Made by a program: the position numbers and the translations under genes
From: Candidatus Zixiibacteriota bacterium
Lineage (GTDB): Bacteria; Zixibacteria; MSB-5A5; UBA10806; 4484-95
DNA: 64,000 nucleotides
Reading direction: 5' to 3'
Assembly: GCA_024231855.1 (NCBI GenBank)
Contig: JAAEQD010000273.1
Location: 33,523 to 97,522 of the forward strand
Notes under the pieces: generated by a model
Database searches by the model: none
Told to the model about the DNA's origin: nothing
The model's input: only the letters and a program-made list of their open reading frames with translations
Shown here: piece by piece, positions 8,953 to 18,508 of the stretch
Layout: each line of letters opens with the position of its first letter
Position numbering within the stretch: the stretch's first letter is position 1

Positions 8953-9465
8953 CTAAACGGGCTCAACCGTTACAGTATTGCCGGATTTACTAATAATTTT
9001 AACGGCAGTACCCCGGTCAATCGTTTGTCCATCGCTCGATCGTGCCAGGTAAGTAATTTCGCGGCCCATTAAAACACAGGAAATCTGTCCATTGCTACCT
9101 TCGGGGATAGCGTCAATAACTCTGGCGGCGCTGCCGATAAGATCTTTTTCCGTGATTGTCGAACTGGCCTGGCTGGCATAAAAAGCTCGGATAATAAAAT
9201 ATCCGACAATACCTATCACCACCGCGCCGGCGATACCTGATAACGATGAAACCATCATGGTGTAGTCGCTGGATGCTCTAACCCCGAAGCTGACGGCTCC
9301 GAAACCAACCATCAGTAGCGAAATCATTTTCACACTGAAAATACTCGGCCCTGATGTGCCGTCATCCACATCACCGTCGGCATCTGCATCTGTATCGTGG
9401 CCGAAAATCGCGCTCAGGATGAGTATCAGAAAACCCACTCCAAAAATCGTGGCAAAAATAAGCAC
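8953..9465 (-). CDS. NfeD-like membrane protein, flotillin partner
   Basis: A 170-residue short-form NfeD protein. An N-terminal membrane segment (~2-22), an acidic loop rich in DTDADADGD, and two more membrane segments (~45-65, ~75-97) are followed by a C-terminal OB-fold-like domain (~105-170, with GSAARVIDAIPEGSNGQISC). Such proteins co-occur with flotillins and are thought to stabilise or regulate them. It is the first gene of the two-gene operon. A GGAGG-type SD stands upstream of the ATG. Confidence 0.88.
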   Translation of the reverse strand: MLIFATIFGVGFLILILSAIFGHDTDADADGDVDDGTSGPSIFSVKMISLLMVGFGAVSFGVRASSDYTMMVSSLSGIAGAVVIGIVGYFIIRAFYASQASSTITEKDLIGSAARVIDAIPEGSNGQISCVLMGREITYLARSSDGQTIDRGTAVKIISKSGNTVTVEPV

Positions 9466-9681
9466 CGGTCTTACCTCCTCTGCTGATAACTCAGCTTGCT
9501 CTAAAATACCCTTGAGCGTATTTAATATTCAAAAAATTTTACAATGCCCGGGAATTGTTATCAGAAATCATAAGTGCGCAATGCCTACAATTCTCCGACA
9601 TATCTTAAGTTAATCGTAGGAGATATAGAAGATTTTTGCAAGTTAATTAAAGAATCGTTTTATCGCGTTTTGGTTATGAAT

Positions 9682-11142
9682 TTATTCGTTACGCAGGGCT
9701 TCAACAGGATCGATTCTGGCGGCGCGAGAGGCGGGGTAATAACCTGCCGCCAGGCTAACAACAAGACCGAACAGAAACGCGGTTAACACCAACCACCAGG
9801 GCAGCGCGAAAAGTTCCATGACTTCCCAACCCTGATTCTCCATCACAATCCGGGCTACAATCGAGGCGATCCTGGTTGCCAACCAACCGAATAGAATCCC
9901 CATAAGTGATCCCAGTGTGCCGATCACAGCCGATTCTACCAGAAATAGCAGGCGGATATAGCCCTCATGGGCGCCCAGAGATTTCAAAACACCTATCTCG
10001 CGAGTACGTTCGATAATAGACATCACCATCGTATTGGCAATCCCCAGTGAGGCGGTCGCTAAAGCGACCAGCCCGATTACTCCCAGGGCGATATTGAAAT
10101 AGATAAAGAAACGACGGATTTCCTTAAATTGCTCGGCATAGCTAAAAGTGTCATAGCCAAGAGCTTCAACCGAATCGCGCACATGCTCATAGGCAACGAA
10201 CGGATCCAGGCTTAAAGTGACCTGGGGGTAACTCTTATCGGTTTCACTGTTCGAGGTGAAGAACTTGTTGCTTTTAAATTGAATGAACAGATCGGCGGGA
10301 TCGCTGCTTATACCGCCACTATTGAACCGAGCAGCCGTTGAGGTCGGAATAATGACCGGCTCAATCTTCAACCGATGGCTTCGGCCACCCTTGAACACTC
10401 CACAAACCTTCAATGTATCGGCTACAATGTTGGGGACGTTGATGAACCCATCCAGGAAACGCTCAGCGGCAAAGCCTAATTCCTGACGAGCTATTCTTTT
10501 GAAATAATCAGCGTACCACAGCGAGTCCAATTCGATATCTTCCAATCTCCTAAGTATTTCGCCGTCGTTATCCCGGAATATATATATCAGCCCGCTATCA
10601 ATATTAGCTTTCTTCACCGAGATTATAAGTTGACGGCCGATAATCGAGTCGGGTTCATCAATCGAGAGCATTTCCAATAGTTCATCGGTTACAAAGGCTT
10701 CATCAACGCTATCGCCGGCAAACGAGGAACCCGCCAGAAGGCGTGAAAAAAGACGGGTATTCAATGCCGCTTCGGGCAAAGCCTGAGCGGATGTTGTTAC
10801 TGTTGTATCATCAGAAACTACCGTGACGGTAAATTCATCAAACGGGTAGGCCAGGTCAACGCCGGGAACACTCGATAGTATCGTAATCGCGTTGTTATCA
10901 AGCACGGCTGTTTCGAGTGAGTCAATGGCTTCATCGCTATCATTGGGGTAAACTATCATGGTTGAAAATAAGCCCAGCTCATTAAATTGATCGGCTACAA
11001 GCTTTTGATTGCCTGCTCCGAAAGAAACCATGGCTACGAAAGCGGCAATCGCGATAACCACACCGGATATAGTCAGAATAGCCCGAAGTTTCATCCGCCA
11101 GAGATTACTGAGCGATATCGATATTAAATCACGTAGATTCAT
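9682..11142 (-). CDS. ABC transporter permease, MacB/FtsX family
   Basis: A 486-residue FtsX-type permease. An N-terminal membrane helix (~20-45) follows the [24 protein letters not shown] entry. A large extracytoplasmic (MacB_PCD) domain spans ~50-345 and three membrane helices fill the C-terminal ~130 residues. The end, AGYYPASRAARIDPVEALRNE, is diagnostic. Partners of this type are MacB or LolCE exporters or mechanotransmitters acting on periplasmic substrates; the substrate here is unknown. It overlaps the ATPase gene by 4 bases (translational coupling). Confidence 0.92.
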   Translation of the reverse strand: MNLRDLISISLSNLWRMKLRAILTISGVVIAIAAFVAMVSFGAGNQKLVADQFNELGLFSTMIVYPNDSDEAIDSLETAVLDNNAITILSSVPGVDLAYPFDEFTVTVVSDDTTVTTSAQALPEAALNTRLFSRLLAGSSFAGDSVDEAFVTDELLEMLSIDEPDSIIGRQLIISVKKANIDSGLIYIFRDNDGEILRRLEDIELDSLWYADYFKRIARQELGFAAERFLDGFINVPNIVADTLKVCGVFKGGRSHRLKIEPVIIPTSTAARFNSGGISSDPADLFIQFKSNKFFTSNSETDKSYPQVTLSLDPFVAYEHVRDSVEALGYDTFSYAEQFKEIRRFFIYFNIALGVIGLVALATASLGIANTMVMSIIERTREIGVLKSLGAHEGYIRLLFLVESAVIGTLGSLMGILFGWLATRIASIVARIVMENQGWEVMELFALPWWLVLTAFLFGLVVSLAAGYYPASRAARIDPVEALRNE

Positions 11143-11867
11143 GGCTTTTCCCGCTTGCTTGACGAGGAACCGATATTATCGATAATTTTGCCGTAATGCA
11201 TACTGATTATTCGATGGCAGCAGCGATTAGCGAAATCGAGATCATGCGTTGCCATAATGATTGTAAGGCCTTGTTTGTTGAGATCGGAAAGTAAGTTGGC
11301 GATGAGTTGTGAGTTCTCATAGTCGAGGTTACCGGTAGGCTCATCGGCAAACAATATCTCCGGGCTTTTAACCAGGGCGCGAGCGATTGCCACCCGCTGC
11401 TGTTCACCGCCGGAAAGATCGGCCGGACGGTGGCTCAGACGGTCGCCGAGACCGAGATTACCCAGTATCTCGACCGCCTTTTCCTGACGTTCGCGTCCGG
11501 GAGTTGAATTGAAATAAAGCGCCATTTCAACGTTCTTCAGAGCCGAATAATGATAGATAAGATTGAATGATTGAAAAACCATGCCAATTCGCCGCGCCCG
11601 GTAGGCTGCCAGTTCACGACGGTTAAACGTGGATAGTTTCGTGTTTTCAATCTCGATTTGGCCCGAGGTGGGCGTATCCAGACCCGCTAACAGGCTCAGA
11701 AGAGTCGATTTACCCGATCCCGAAGCGCCGACTATGCCCAGAAATTCCCCTCTTTTTACCGATAAACTGACCTCATCAACGGCTCGAACTTGTTGTGGGC
11801 CACGATTGTAATAGCGGCAAAGACTATGAGTTTTTAGTAAGTTAGAGGTTTTAGTATCACTCTGCAT
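11139..11867 (-). CDS. ABC transporter ATP-binding protein, LolD/MacB type
   Basis: A 242-residue ATPase. Walker A is GASGSGKST, the Q-loop lies in MVFQSFNLI, the signature is [15 protein letters not shown], Walker B is ILFADEPTG and the switch His is in MATHD. The NLDYENS segment after Walker B is typical of the LolD/MacB/FtsE group. It energises the permease encoded immediately downstream. No membrane-fusion protein gene is adjacent, which argues against a complete MacAB-type efflux system at this locus. Confidence 0.94.
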   Translation of the reverse strand: MQSDTKTSNLLKTHSLCRYYNRGPQQVRAVDEVSLSVKRGEFLGIVGASGSGKSTLLSLLAGLDTPTSGQIEIENTKLSTFNRRELAAYRARRIGMVFQSFNLIYHYSALKNVEMALYFNSTPGRERQEKAVEILGNLGLGDRLSHRPADLSGGEQQRVAIARALVKSPEILFADEPTGNLDYENSQLIANLLSDLNKQGLTIIMATHDLDFANRCCHRIISMHYGKIIDNIGSSSSKREKP

Positions 11868-12214
11868 AATTTACAGGCCTGATTATTTGATGCACTTCCC
11901 TATTAATCGGATAAGTATCCTTGAAATCCAGAACAGGGTCGATAGAACCCTTATTCGCCAACTGTATGCTTATCGAATACGTTTGATATGTGGCTTTGTT
12001 GCGCCCTGAATAAGGATGTAGTAGCATTATCAATGCTTAGCTTTCGTCCATCTGTACGACTAAATCCAAACTCCATAATTCAATATCATAATGAATTCGG
12101 CGTTTTTTTGGCGAAACTAATAGCGTTTATCACTTCAATATATCAATACTTCCCCTGATCTTCCGATATGATAATTATAGATATATATATTTAATACTCA
12201 AGATAGGTTGAAAT
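11868..12214 (+). other. Divergent intergenic region, lolD-like and pilT
   Basis: About 350 bases between divergent genes, AT-rich towards pilT. I see no gene or strong hairpin. An ATATATATAT tract at 12181-12190 lies about 25 bases before the pilT ATG. Promoters for both operons must lie here, but I cannot single out convincing -35/-10 pairs. Confidence 0.4.
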
Positions 12215-13303
12215 ATGGCTAAAATAGACCAACTATTGAAAATAGTGAAAGAAGCCAAGGCCTCGGATTTACATCTGGGCGCGGGAAGCGTGCCCATAAT
12301 CAGGGTTAATGGCCTGCTGGAAAAGACTCGCGCCAGCAAACTCACTAACGAAGGTATCTCCCAATTAATATTTGAGATTCTCACAGATAAGCAGATTAAG
12401 CAGTTCGAGAGTACCGGCGATCTGGATTTTTCATATGGAATAGAAAACGTTGCCCGTTTCAGGATAAATATATACCAAACTTTCCATGGTATTGGAGTAG
12501 CGATAAGGCTTATCACTGATGAGATATCCGATCTTATGACATTGGGATTTAATGACAGTGTAGTGAAACTGACCGAGCATAAATCTGGTATCGTCCTGGT
12601 TACCGGGCCGACCAACAGCGGAAAAACCACCACGCTGGCAGCTATGGTCGATCATATCAATACCAATTTCTCTAAACATATCGTTACCCTTGAAGACCCA
12701 ATCGAGATGGTTCATACTAACAAAAACTCGATGATATCACAACGTCAGATTGGACTTCATTCCGAATCGTTCCCTATGGCTTTAAGAGCCGCTCTTCGGG
12801 AAGATCCGGATGTTATCCTGGTGGGTGAGATGCGTGATACCGAAACGATCTCATTGGCTGTTACTGCCGCCGAGGTGGGGTTGTTGGTGCTCGGTACCCT
12901 TCATACCGGGACAGCATCAAGTACGGTTAATAGAGTTATCGACGTGTTTCCGCCCGAGCAGCAACAGCAGATACGGATAATGTTAGCAGATGCTCTGGTG
13001 GGTGTGGTTTCTCAGCAATTGGTTCGGAAAGTCGACAATTCTGGACGAACGGTGGCGTTCGAGTTACTCACACGAACCACATCGCTGGCCAGTCTAATTC
13101 GGGACTCCAAGACTCATCAAATACCGACAACGATTCAAACCGGCCGTAAACAGGGAATGCAGCTTCTAGATAACCATCTCCGCGAACTGGTAGATAAAAA
13201 CGTAATAACCTCCGATGAAGCCTTAAGGGTGGCAACGAATCCATCACAATTCACGGCAGGGCCTAAAACATCTAAGCTGGATGCAGAATTAATTAGAAGG
13301 TAA
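12215..13303 (+). CDS. pilT: Twitching motility ATPase PilT
   Basis: A 362-residue secretion-ATPase of the PilT type, which powers retraction of type IV pili. It opens with DQLLKIVKEAKASDLHLGAGSVPIIRVNG, the standard PilT start. Walker A is GPTNSGKTT (~130-138), the Asp box is LEDPIE, Walker B is LREDPDVILVGEMRD and the His box is GTLHTGTA. The length fits the family. The next gene begins with an ATG overlapping the stop by one base, so both are co-expressed. A type IV pilin-like gene lies at 28.7-29.1 kb. Pilus assembly genes (pilB, pilC, pilQ) are not in this window. Confidence 0.95.
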   Translation: MAKIDQLLKIVKEAKASDLHLGAGSVPIIRVNGLLEKTRASKLTNEGISQLIFEILTDKQIKQFESTGDLDFSYGIENVARFRINIYQTFHGIGVAIRLITDEISDLMTLGFNDSVVKLTEHKSGIVLVTGPTNSGKTTTLAAMVDHINTNFSKHIVTLEDPIEMVHTNKNSMISQRQIGLHSESFPMALRAALREDPDVILVGEMRDTETISLAVTAAEVGLLVLGTLHTGTASSTVNRVIDVFPPEQQQQIRIMLADALVGVVSQQLVRKVDNSGRTVAFELLTRTTSLASLIRDSKTHQIPTTIQTGRKQGMQLLDNHLRELVDKNVITSDEALRVATNPSQFTAGPKTSKLDAELIRR

Positions 13304-15441
13304 TGAAGCCGGCAATTAAAAAATTACGATTGGATGAAATCCTCCTTATGGAAAATCTTGTTTCCCCGGAGCAGATTTCCGAGGCGTTGATGCGTCAAAA
13401 AGTATCAGGAGGGAAATTCGGTTCGCAGTTGCTGTTCCATCGCTATATAGACGAGCATAGCCTGGTAAAAGCGTTGGCGATACAGTTTAATTGTGATGGG
13501 ATAGTACTATCTCAAATAGAAATCAACGATGAGGTTATCCAACTGATCCCGGCTAAACAAGCAACCGCTCGTAAGATTATACCATTTGAATATGATAAGA
13601 AAAGTAACACCATTAAGATCGCTTGTGAAGATCCATCCGATCCCCAGTTGATTAATGAACTAAATTTTATTGTCCGAGAGAAACACGTTAAGTTGTATGT
13701 AGCTTCCGAACTGTCGATAGAAACAGCTATAAATAAATACTATAAAGGACAGCAAGCCAGCCTGGACATGAAGCTTTCGATAGAATTGCCTGATTTAACT
13801 TTCAGTGATGACGAAACCACGATCGCTAAAACTGAAATAAAAGAGGCGGAGCAGTTTACCTCCTCCTCGGCCGTATTGATGATAACCGATGAGGAATACT
13901 CCAGTTCGCTATATCAAACGGTCCTGGAACGAGATAATATACAGATGAATATATGTGACTCCTGTGAAGAAGCGTTGAAGGTAATAGATAGCGGAAATTA
14001 CAGATCGGTATTGATAAAAGATTCCGTCGCGGGCGATCATTCGTTGATTATCGACCGCCTACGTAAAACCTCCCCCCGAACATCAGTTAGATTTTTCAAA
14101 ACATCATCATCACTACTCCTGGAGAATGAAGCATTAACGAATGCTGAAACGATGTTTAAAGCGAATCTCAAGCTCTTTACATCGCTTTTATCATCCAAAG
14201 AAAACTTACCAATAAATCATAGCGGTATTGTCGGTCAATATGTCGAAAGATTATGCCTGAAGCTCGGCTTGCCTGATAACGACAGGCTGGTAATAACAAA
14301 CGCCGCTTATATTCACGACCTGGCCGGTTTTTATTATCGGGATATTGAAGTCCAGGATCATTCAACAACTATAAAACGGACAGTCAGGTTTCTTAAATCG
14401 CTCGATTATCCGCGGGATGTTGTGGCAATGCTCGACTGTATGTATAAAGATTTAAAATCCGACCACAATAGAAATCTGCCTATTGAAATTCTTGGCGGGA
14501 ATATATTAACCATTGTCGATCTGTTCTGTGAGAACATTCAACTCGATCAGAAATTGACTCTCGAAAAGCTGGAAACTTTAAAAAAGAAATTACGCGAATT
14601 TTCAGGGCGGCTTTTTCTAAGCGAAGTAGTCGAAGCTTTTATTGGCATGATGCAGGAGGAGATAGCAAATTTACAATCTGTTTCACGAATCGGTCAGATT
14701 ATGATATATTCAAATGATCAGGAAGCTTCATATCCTCTAGAACTCAGACTCAAAAACGAGAATTTCGGGATTGTTTCGGAGAACTCGCCAGGGTCATTGC
14801 TTGCCCTTTATAAACGCAGTCGGCCCGATATCATGGTCATGGTACTGAAAGGCCGGCCGGAGGAAATTATCACGACCGTTGAGCAATTCGGCGAGGATGG
14901 TTTGGATTATTATCAGATCCCGATCTTTTTAATGGTCGAGAACTCCTCTGTCGCGAAACTGGTAACACTGTTTGAGAAAGGTATCGAGGACGTGATCGCG
15001 ATAGACGGAAATATTGATCTATTATTGGTCAAACTGTGTAAAATCAGATCTCAATTGGCGGCGAAAACCGATCAAGCCCGAAGAGTAAACGAGAATGTTG
15101 AAGGTGCTAGAGGCCGATTGTCGGATATGAATCTGATTGACCTGATGCAAGCTTTGGCGCCCGGGCTGAAGACAGTTAAATTGACCATAAACTCCAATAC
15201 CTCTTCGGATGATCAATTGATTATCTACCTAAAAAAAGGCAATATTATTAATGCCCGGCTTAAAGATAAAAACGGGGCCGAGGCTATTTACGAAGGCATG
15301 ATCTGGACCGACGGCAGTTGGCACGTTGAACCGGTTGTCGAAGATGATCTTCCCGAACCCAACAATCAACTCTCCAATGATTCCATACTTATGGAAGGCG
15401 CCTACCGGCTCGATGAAATGATAAAAGCGAACCAACTCTAA
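13303..15441 (+). CDS. MshEN / pseudo-receiver / HD / DUF4388 multidomain signalling protein
   Basis: A 712-residue protein with an unusual domain order. Residues ~1-155 match the MshEN/T2SSE N-terminal domain of PilB/GspE ATPases, which can bind c-di-GMP. Residues ~190-285 look like a receiver fold without a clear phospho-acceptor (YRSVLIKDSVAGD). Residues ~290-465 resemble an HD domain (NHSGIVGQYV, then AYIHDLAGFY) without the GYP motif. Residues ~470-590 look like a second receiver-like domain (VMVLKGRPEE at the Asp site). Residues ~600-712 fit DUF4388/PATAN (MNLIDLMQALAPGLKTVKL). No ATPase motor follows. It is coupled to pilT, so a regulatory role in pilus dynamics is inferred. Confidence 0.8.
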   Translation: MKPAIKKLRLDEILLMENLVSPEQISEALMRQKVSGGKFGSQLLFHRYIDEHSLVKALAIQFNCDGIVLSQIEINDEVIQLIPAKQATARKIIPFEYDKKSNTIKIACEDPSDPQLINELNFIVREKHVKLYVASELSIETAINKYYKGQQASLDMKLSIELPDLTFSDDETTIAKTEIKEAEQFTSSSAVLMITDEEYSSSLYQTVLERDNIQMNICDSCEEALKVIDSGNYRSVLIKDSVAGDHSLIIDRLRKTSPRTSVRFFKTSSSLLLENEALTNAETMFKANLKLFTSLLSSKENLPINHSGIVGQYVERLCLKLGLPDNDRLVITNAAYIHDLAGFYYRDIEVQDHSTTIKRTVRFLKSLDYPRDVVAMLDCMYKDLKSDHNRNLPIEILGGNILTIVDLFCENIQLDQKLTLEKLETLKKKLREFSGRLFLSEVVEAFIGMMQEEIANLQSVSRIGQIMIYSNDQEASYPLELRLKNENFGIVSENSPGSLLALYKRSRPDIMVMVLKGRPEEIITTVEQFGEDGLDYYQIPIFLMVENSSVAKLVTLFEKGIEDVIAIDGNIDLLLVKLCKIRSQLAAKTDQARRVNENVEGARGRLSDMNLIDLMQALAPGLKTVKLTINSNTSSDDQLIIYLKKGNIINARLKDKNGAEAIYEGMIWTDGSWHVEPVVEDDLPEPNNQLSNDSILMEGAYRLDEMIKANQL

Positions 15442-15596
15442 TCCGGTTTTAAAACTATCCACTTAATCATTTAATAATTAAATTTCGCTGATCATCAATC
15501 TTTTTCCCTTAAAAGATAAAACTTTTCGGGCTAAAATCCGTATTGTAAGGAAGTAAGAATTAAAATTCAGGTGAATATTTAGAAGGAGCAATGAGT

Positions 15597-17498
15597 ATGC
15601 TATCATCGAATCGCAACCGCCCCGCAATTATAATCGCTGTACTGTTTTCAATTATCGCGATTGCCGGAACCTCAATTGCCGGGCCGAACACCCTAATTCG
15701 TGATGAAATCCCGGATAAATATAAATGGGATCTCAATGACATATACCCCAATTGGGAAACCTGGGAAAAGGGACTGGCCGAATTGGAAGCCAAAATGGAC
15801 GAGTATGCCGACCTGAAAGGAACTCTTGGCCAGGGCCCCGAACAACTTCTCAAAGCCTATAAGCTTGATGATCAGTTAGGCATGTTGTCTTACAAAGTCT
15901 ACAGATATCCGGCCCTGACGCGAGCAACCGATACACGAGACAACGAGATTGGCGCCAAACTTCAACAGGTTCAAATCACATTCTCAAAATTCAATGTAGC
16001 TACGGCCTGGTTTCAGCCTGAGCTTTTGGAAATACCCTGGGAAACGATGAAGGATTGGCTGGATGAAACCGACGAATTGAAACCGTACCGCTTTTTAATC
16101 GAAGACCTTTATCGTCAGCAGGAGCATGTCCATTCGGAGGATAAAGAGATATTACTGTCATATTTCAGTCCATTCAGAGGAACACCGAGTACGATTTATA
16201 ATGAATTATCAATCTCAGATATCAAATTTAATGAAATCACCCTGTCCGATGGCGAGACCGCTACGATAACCGAAGGTAAATATCGCAACATATTAGCGAC
16301 CAATCGCAATCAGGATGATAGACAGAAAGCATTCGAAGCTCTCTACAGTGTTTACCATGAAAATGTTAATACTTATGCAGCGATCTATAACTCGGTTCTG
16401 CAACGTGATTGGTCATCCGCTCAAGCACGTAATTATAATTCGTCATTGGAAGCCGCTCTTGACGGCGATAACGTTCCGGTTGAAGTATATAAAAACTTGA
16501 TCGCCAGGGTGAAAGAAGGCATGGAACCTGTTAGGCGCTACATGCGATTACGTAAAAATGCTTTGGGCCTGGATGTATATCACCTATATGACGGTTCTAT
16601 TCCGCTGGTAGATTTCAATAAAACATACGAATACGATGACGCTAAGCCCTGGATTCTGGAAGCGATAAAGCCGCTGGGCAAAGAATACGGGAAAAAGATT
16701 AAGACTGTTTTCCAGGATGGCTGGATAGACGTATATGAAAATGAAGGAAAATCAAGCGGCGCCTTTTCGGCCGGTGTCTATGGTGTTCACCCTTTCATAC
16801 TGATGAACTATAACGAAACCATGGATAACGTTTTTACATTGGCTCATGAAGCCGGACACGCGACTCATACATTACTTTCGCAAGAGAATCAACCGTTCGC
16901 CACATCCAGCTACACTATTTTTGTAGCTGAAGTCGCTTCAACTTTAACCGAGGCGTTGCTCCTGGATTACTTTTTCGATAAGACTGATGATCCAAAAGAG
17001 CGGATTGCCCTGCTTCAACAGGCTATAGATAATATAGTCGGCACGTTTTATTCCCAGGTTCTATTCGCCGATTTCGAATGGCGAGCGCATAAAATGGTGG
17101 AAGAGGGCCAGCCGATTACAGCGGACGCGCTTCGCGCGTTGTATCTTGGCATGGAAGAGGAATACTATGGCGATGCCGTATTTGTGGATGATCTGTATGG
17201 CAGCTTATGGTCGCGAATCAGCCATTTCTATGATGTGCCGTTTTATGTTTACAAATACGCGACCTGTTTTGCCACCTCGGCTCAAATCTTCCAGGAAATT
17301 AAATCGCCCGACAGGAAAATCAGCGATGCCGCCAAGGAGAGATATCTGATCCTGCTAAAGTCGGGCGGCAACGATTACCCGATGGAGCAGCTTAAGAAAG
17401 CCGGCGTTGATCTTTCTCAACAAGAGGCTTTCCAGGCTGTCGTCAATCAACTCGACGATCTGGTTGCCCGTCTGGAGACGGAGTTGGACAGGCTTTAA
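15597..17498 (+). CDS. pepF: Exported oligoendopeptidase F (M3B metallopeptidase)
   Basis: A 633-residue M3-family peptidase. An N-terminal signal peptide (IIIAVLFSIIAIAGTSIAG) targets it across the membrane, unlike classical cytosolic PepF. Zinc-binding HEAGH is in TLAHEAGHATHT, with the distal Glu in the EVASTLTEALLLD helix. The N-terminal lobe starts DKYKWDLNDIYPNWETWEKG, typical of PepF. It hydrolyses short peptides. Start: AAGGAG lies 8 bases before the ATG at 15597; an in-frame ATG at 15591 is too close to it. A second, unexported paralogue is encoded at 22.4-24.2 kb. Confidence 0.92.
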   Translation: MLSSNRNRPAIIIAVLFSIIAIAGTSIAGPNTLIRDEIPDKYKWDLNDIYPNWETWEKGLAELEAKMDEYADLKGTLGQGPEQLLKAYKLDDQLGMLSYKVYRYPALTRATDTRDNEIGAKLQQVQITFSKFNVATAWFQPELLEIPWETMKDWLDETDELKPYRFLIEDLYRQQEHVHSEDKEILLSYFSPFRGTPSTIYNELSISDIKFNEITLSDGETATITEGKYRNILATNRNQDDRQKAFEALYSVYHENVNTYAAIYNSVLQRDWSSAQARNYNSSLEAALDGDNVPVEVYKNLIARVKEGMEPVRRYMRLRKNALGLDVYHLYDGSIPLVDFNKTYEYDDAKPWILEAIKPLGKEYGKKIKTVFQDGWIDVYENEGKSSGAFSAGVYGVHPFILMNYNETMDNVFTLAHEAGHATHTLLSQENQPFATSSYTIFVAEVASTLTEALLLDYFFDKTDDPKERIALLQQAIDNIVGTFYSQVLFADFEWRAHKMVEEGQPITADALRALYLGMEEEYYGDAVFVDDLYGSLWSRISHFYDVPFYVYKYATCFATSAQIFQEIKSPDRKISDAAKERYLILLKSGGNDYPMEQLKKAGVDLSQQEAFQAVVNQLDDLVARLETELDRL

Positions 17499-17543
17499 GT
17501 AAGAAAATCCCAATACACACTCGTATCAAGCCCCGATACGATA

Positions 17544-17580
17544 GAGCCGGGCGTTCTCAGCGCCCGGCTCTTGGTTTATT
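17544..17580 (+). terminator. Terminator after exported pepF
   Basis: A 10-bp perfect GC-rich hairpin, GAGCCGGGCG / CGCCCGGCTC with a 7-base loop, followed by TTGGTTTATT. A smaller hairpin (CGTATC / GATACG) sits just upstream. It lies between converging genes. Confidence 0.85.
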
Positions 17581-17603
17581 GCATGTAATTCTTTTTTAAC
17601 GAA

Positions 17604-18392
17604 CTATTTAATTAGTGTCATACTTCCAACATATTCATCATCCTCAGTGGAAAACTTGTAAAGATAAATACCGCTGGAAAAATCCCCAGCATTCCAATTA
17701 AAGGCGTGAGAACCAGCCGGTAGATGACCGCGGTAGATCTCATCGACAACCTGACCCATCAGGTTATAGATTTCGAGCTTTACATCACGCTCGGATGGGA
17801 GAACAAATGAGATGTTTGTCTGGGCGTTGAATGGATTGGGGTAGTTATGTGCTATTAAGTATGTTTTTGGCACCTCCGCCAGGTCACTTATATCAACGTT
17901 CTGTCTTGCTGAAACTAAAACCAAACTGGTATTTTGACCTCCCTGGCCGCCTTGCAGACCGGCAATATATAGTCTGACTTCGGAAGTTGTATCATCTGGC
18001 GCCGTCCAGTCGAATATCCCGGTATTCTGGTTTTGAGATGAGAAACGAATTCCATTGGATTCGCCCGAAACACTATAGGTGGAAGTATTAGCGCCGGCCG
18101 AAATAGTTCCGGCATTTGCCGACCCTGAACCTTGACGACAACTGCCATTGAACTGCCGAATAGAATTTCCAGAGGCATGAGAAATCGTGATGTTATAGGT
18201 CTCCCCCGCGATAAATTCTTCCGGGAATCCCTCGATCTGAATAGTCCCACCACTGTTGCCATGGCAAGATGAAGCGCAACTACCGGACGATCCGGGCGCC
18301 CCGGAAAAACCCCGATATGACGGTTCACCAAAGGTTAAAGATAGTAATAATGTCAGCCAAACGACGACGACTATGACGATTAATTTTCTCAT
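17604..18392 (-). CDS. Secreted reeler/choice-of-anchor-like protein with CX3CH motif and sorting domain
   Basis: A 262-residue secreted protein. A signal peptide (residues 1-21, VVVWLTLLLSLTFGEP) precedes a short Cys-rich motif CASSCHG, then a beta-rich domain (~45-165) resembling the reeler/choice-of-anchor V domains that carry a CxxCHG heme-like site. Here the spacing is CX3CH. The C-terminal ~80 residues are a YPNPFN sorting domain (IAHNYPNPFNAQTNISF ... SSGIYLYKF) expected to direct outer-membrane passage and anchoring. Start: ATG at 18392 after GGGGGATTC; an upstream TTG is unlikely. Ligand and role are unknown. Confidence 0.82.
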   Translation of the reverse strand: MRKLIVIVVVVWLTLLLSLTFGEPSYRGFSGAPGSSGSCASSCHGNSGGTIQIEGFPEEFIAGETYNITISHASGNSIRQFNGSCRQGSGSANAGTISAGANTSTYSVSGESNGIRFSSQNQNTGIFDWTAPDDTTSEVRLYIAGLQGGQGGQNTSLVLVSARQNVDISDLAEVPKTYLIAHNYPNPFNAQTNISFVLPSERDVKLEIYNLMGQVVDEIYRGHLPAGSHAFNWNAGDFSSGIYLYKFSTEDDEYVGSMTLIK

Positions 18393-18508
18393 CGAATCCC
18401 CCAATGATTATTTACATTCTAATTATTACTTTTGTAATAAGTTAGTCTTAAATATAAATAAGTCAACATAAAAGATTGATAATATTTATAAGGAGGAAAT
18501 AGAAAATG

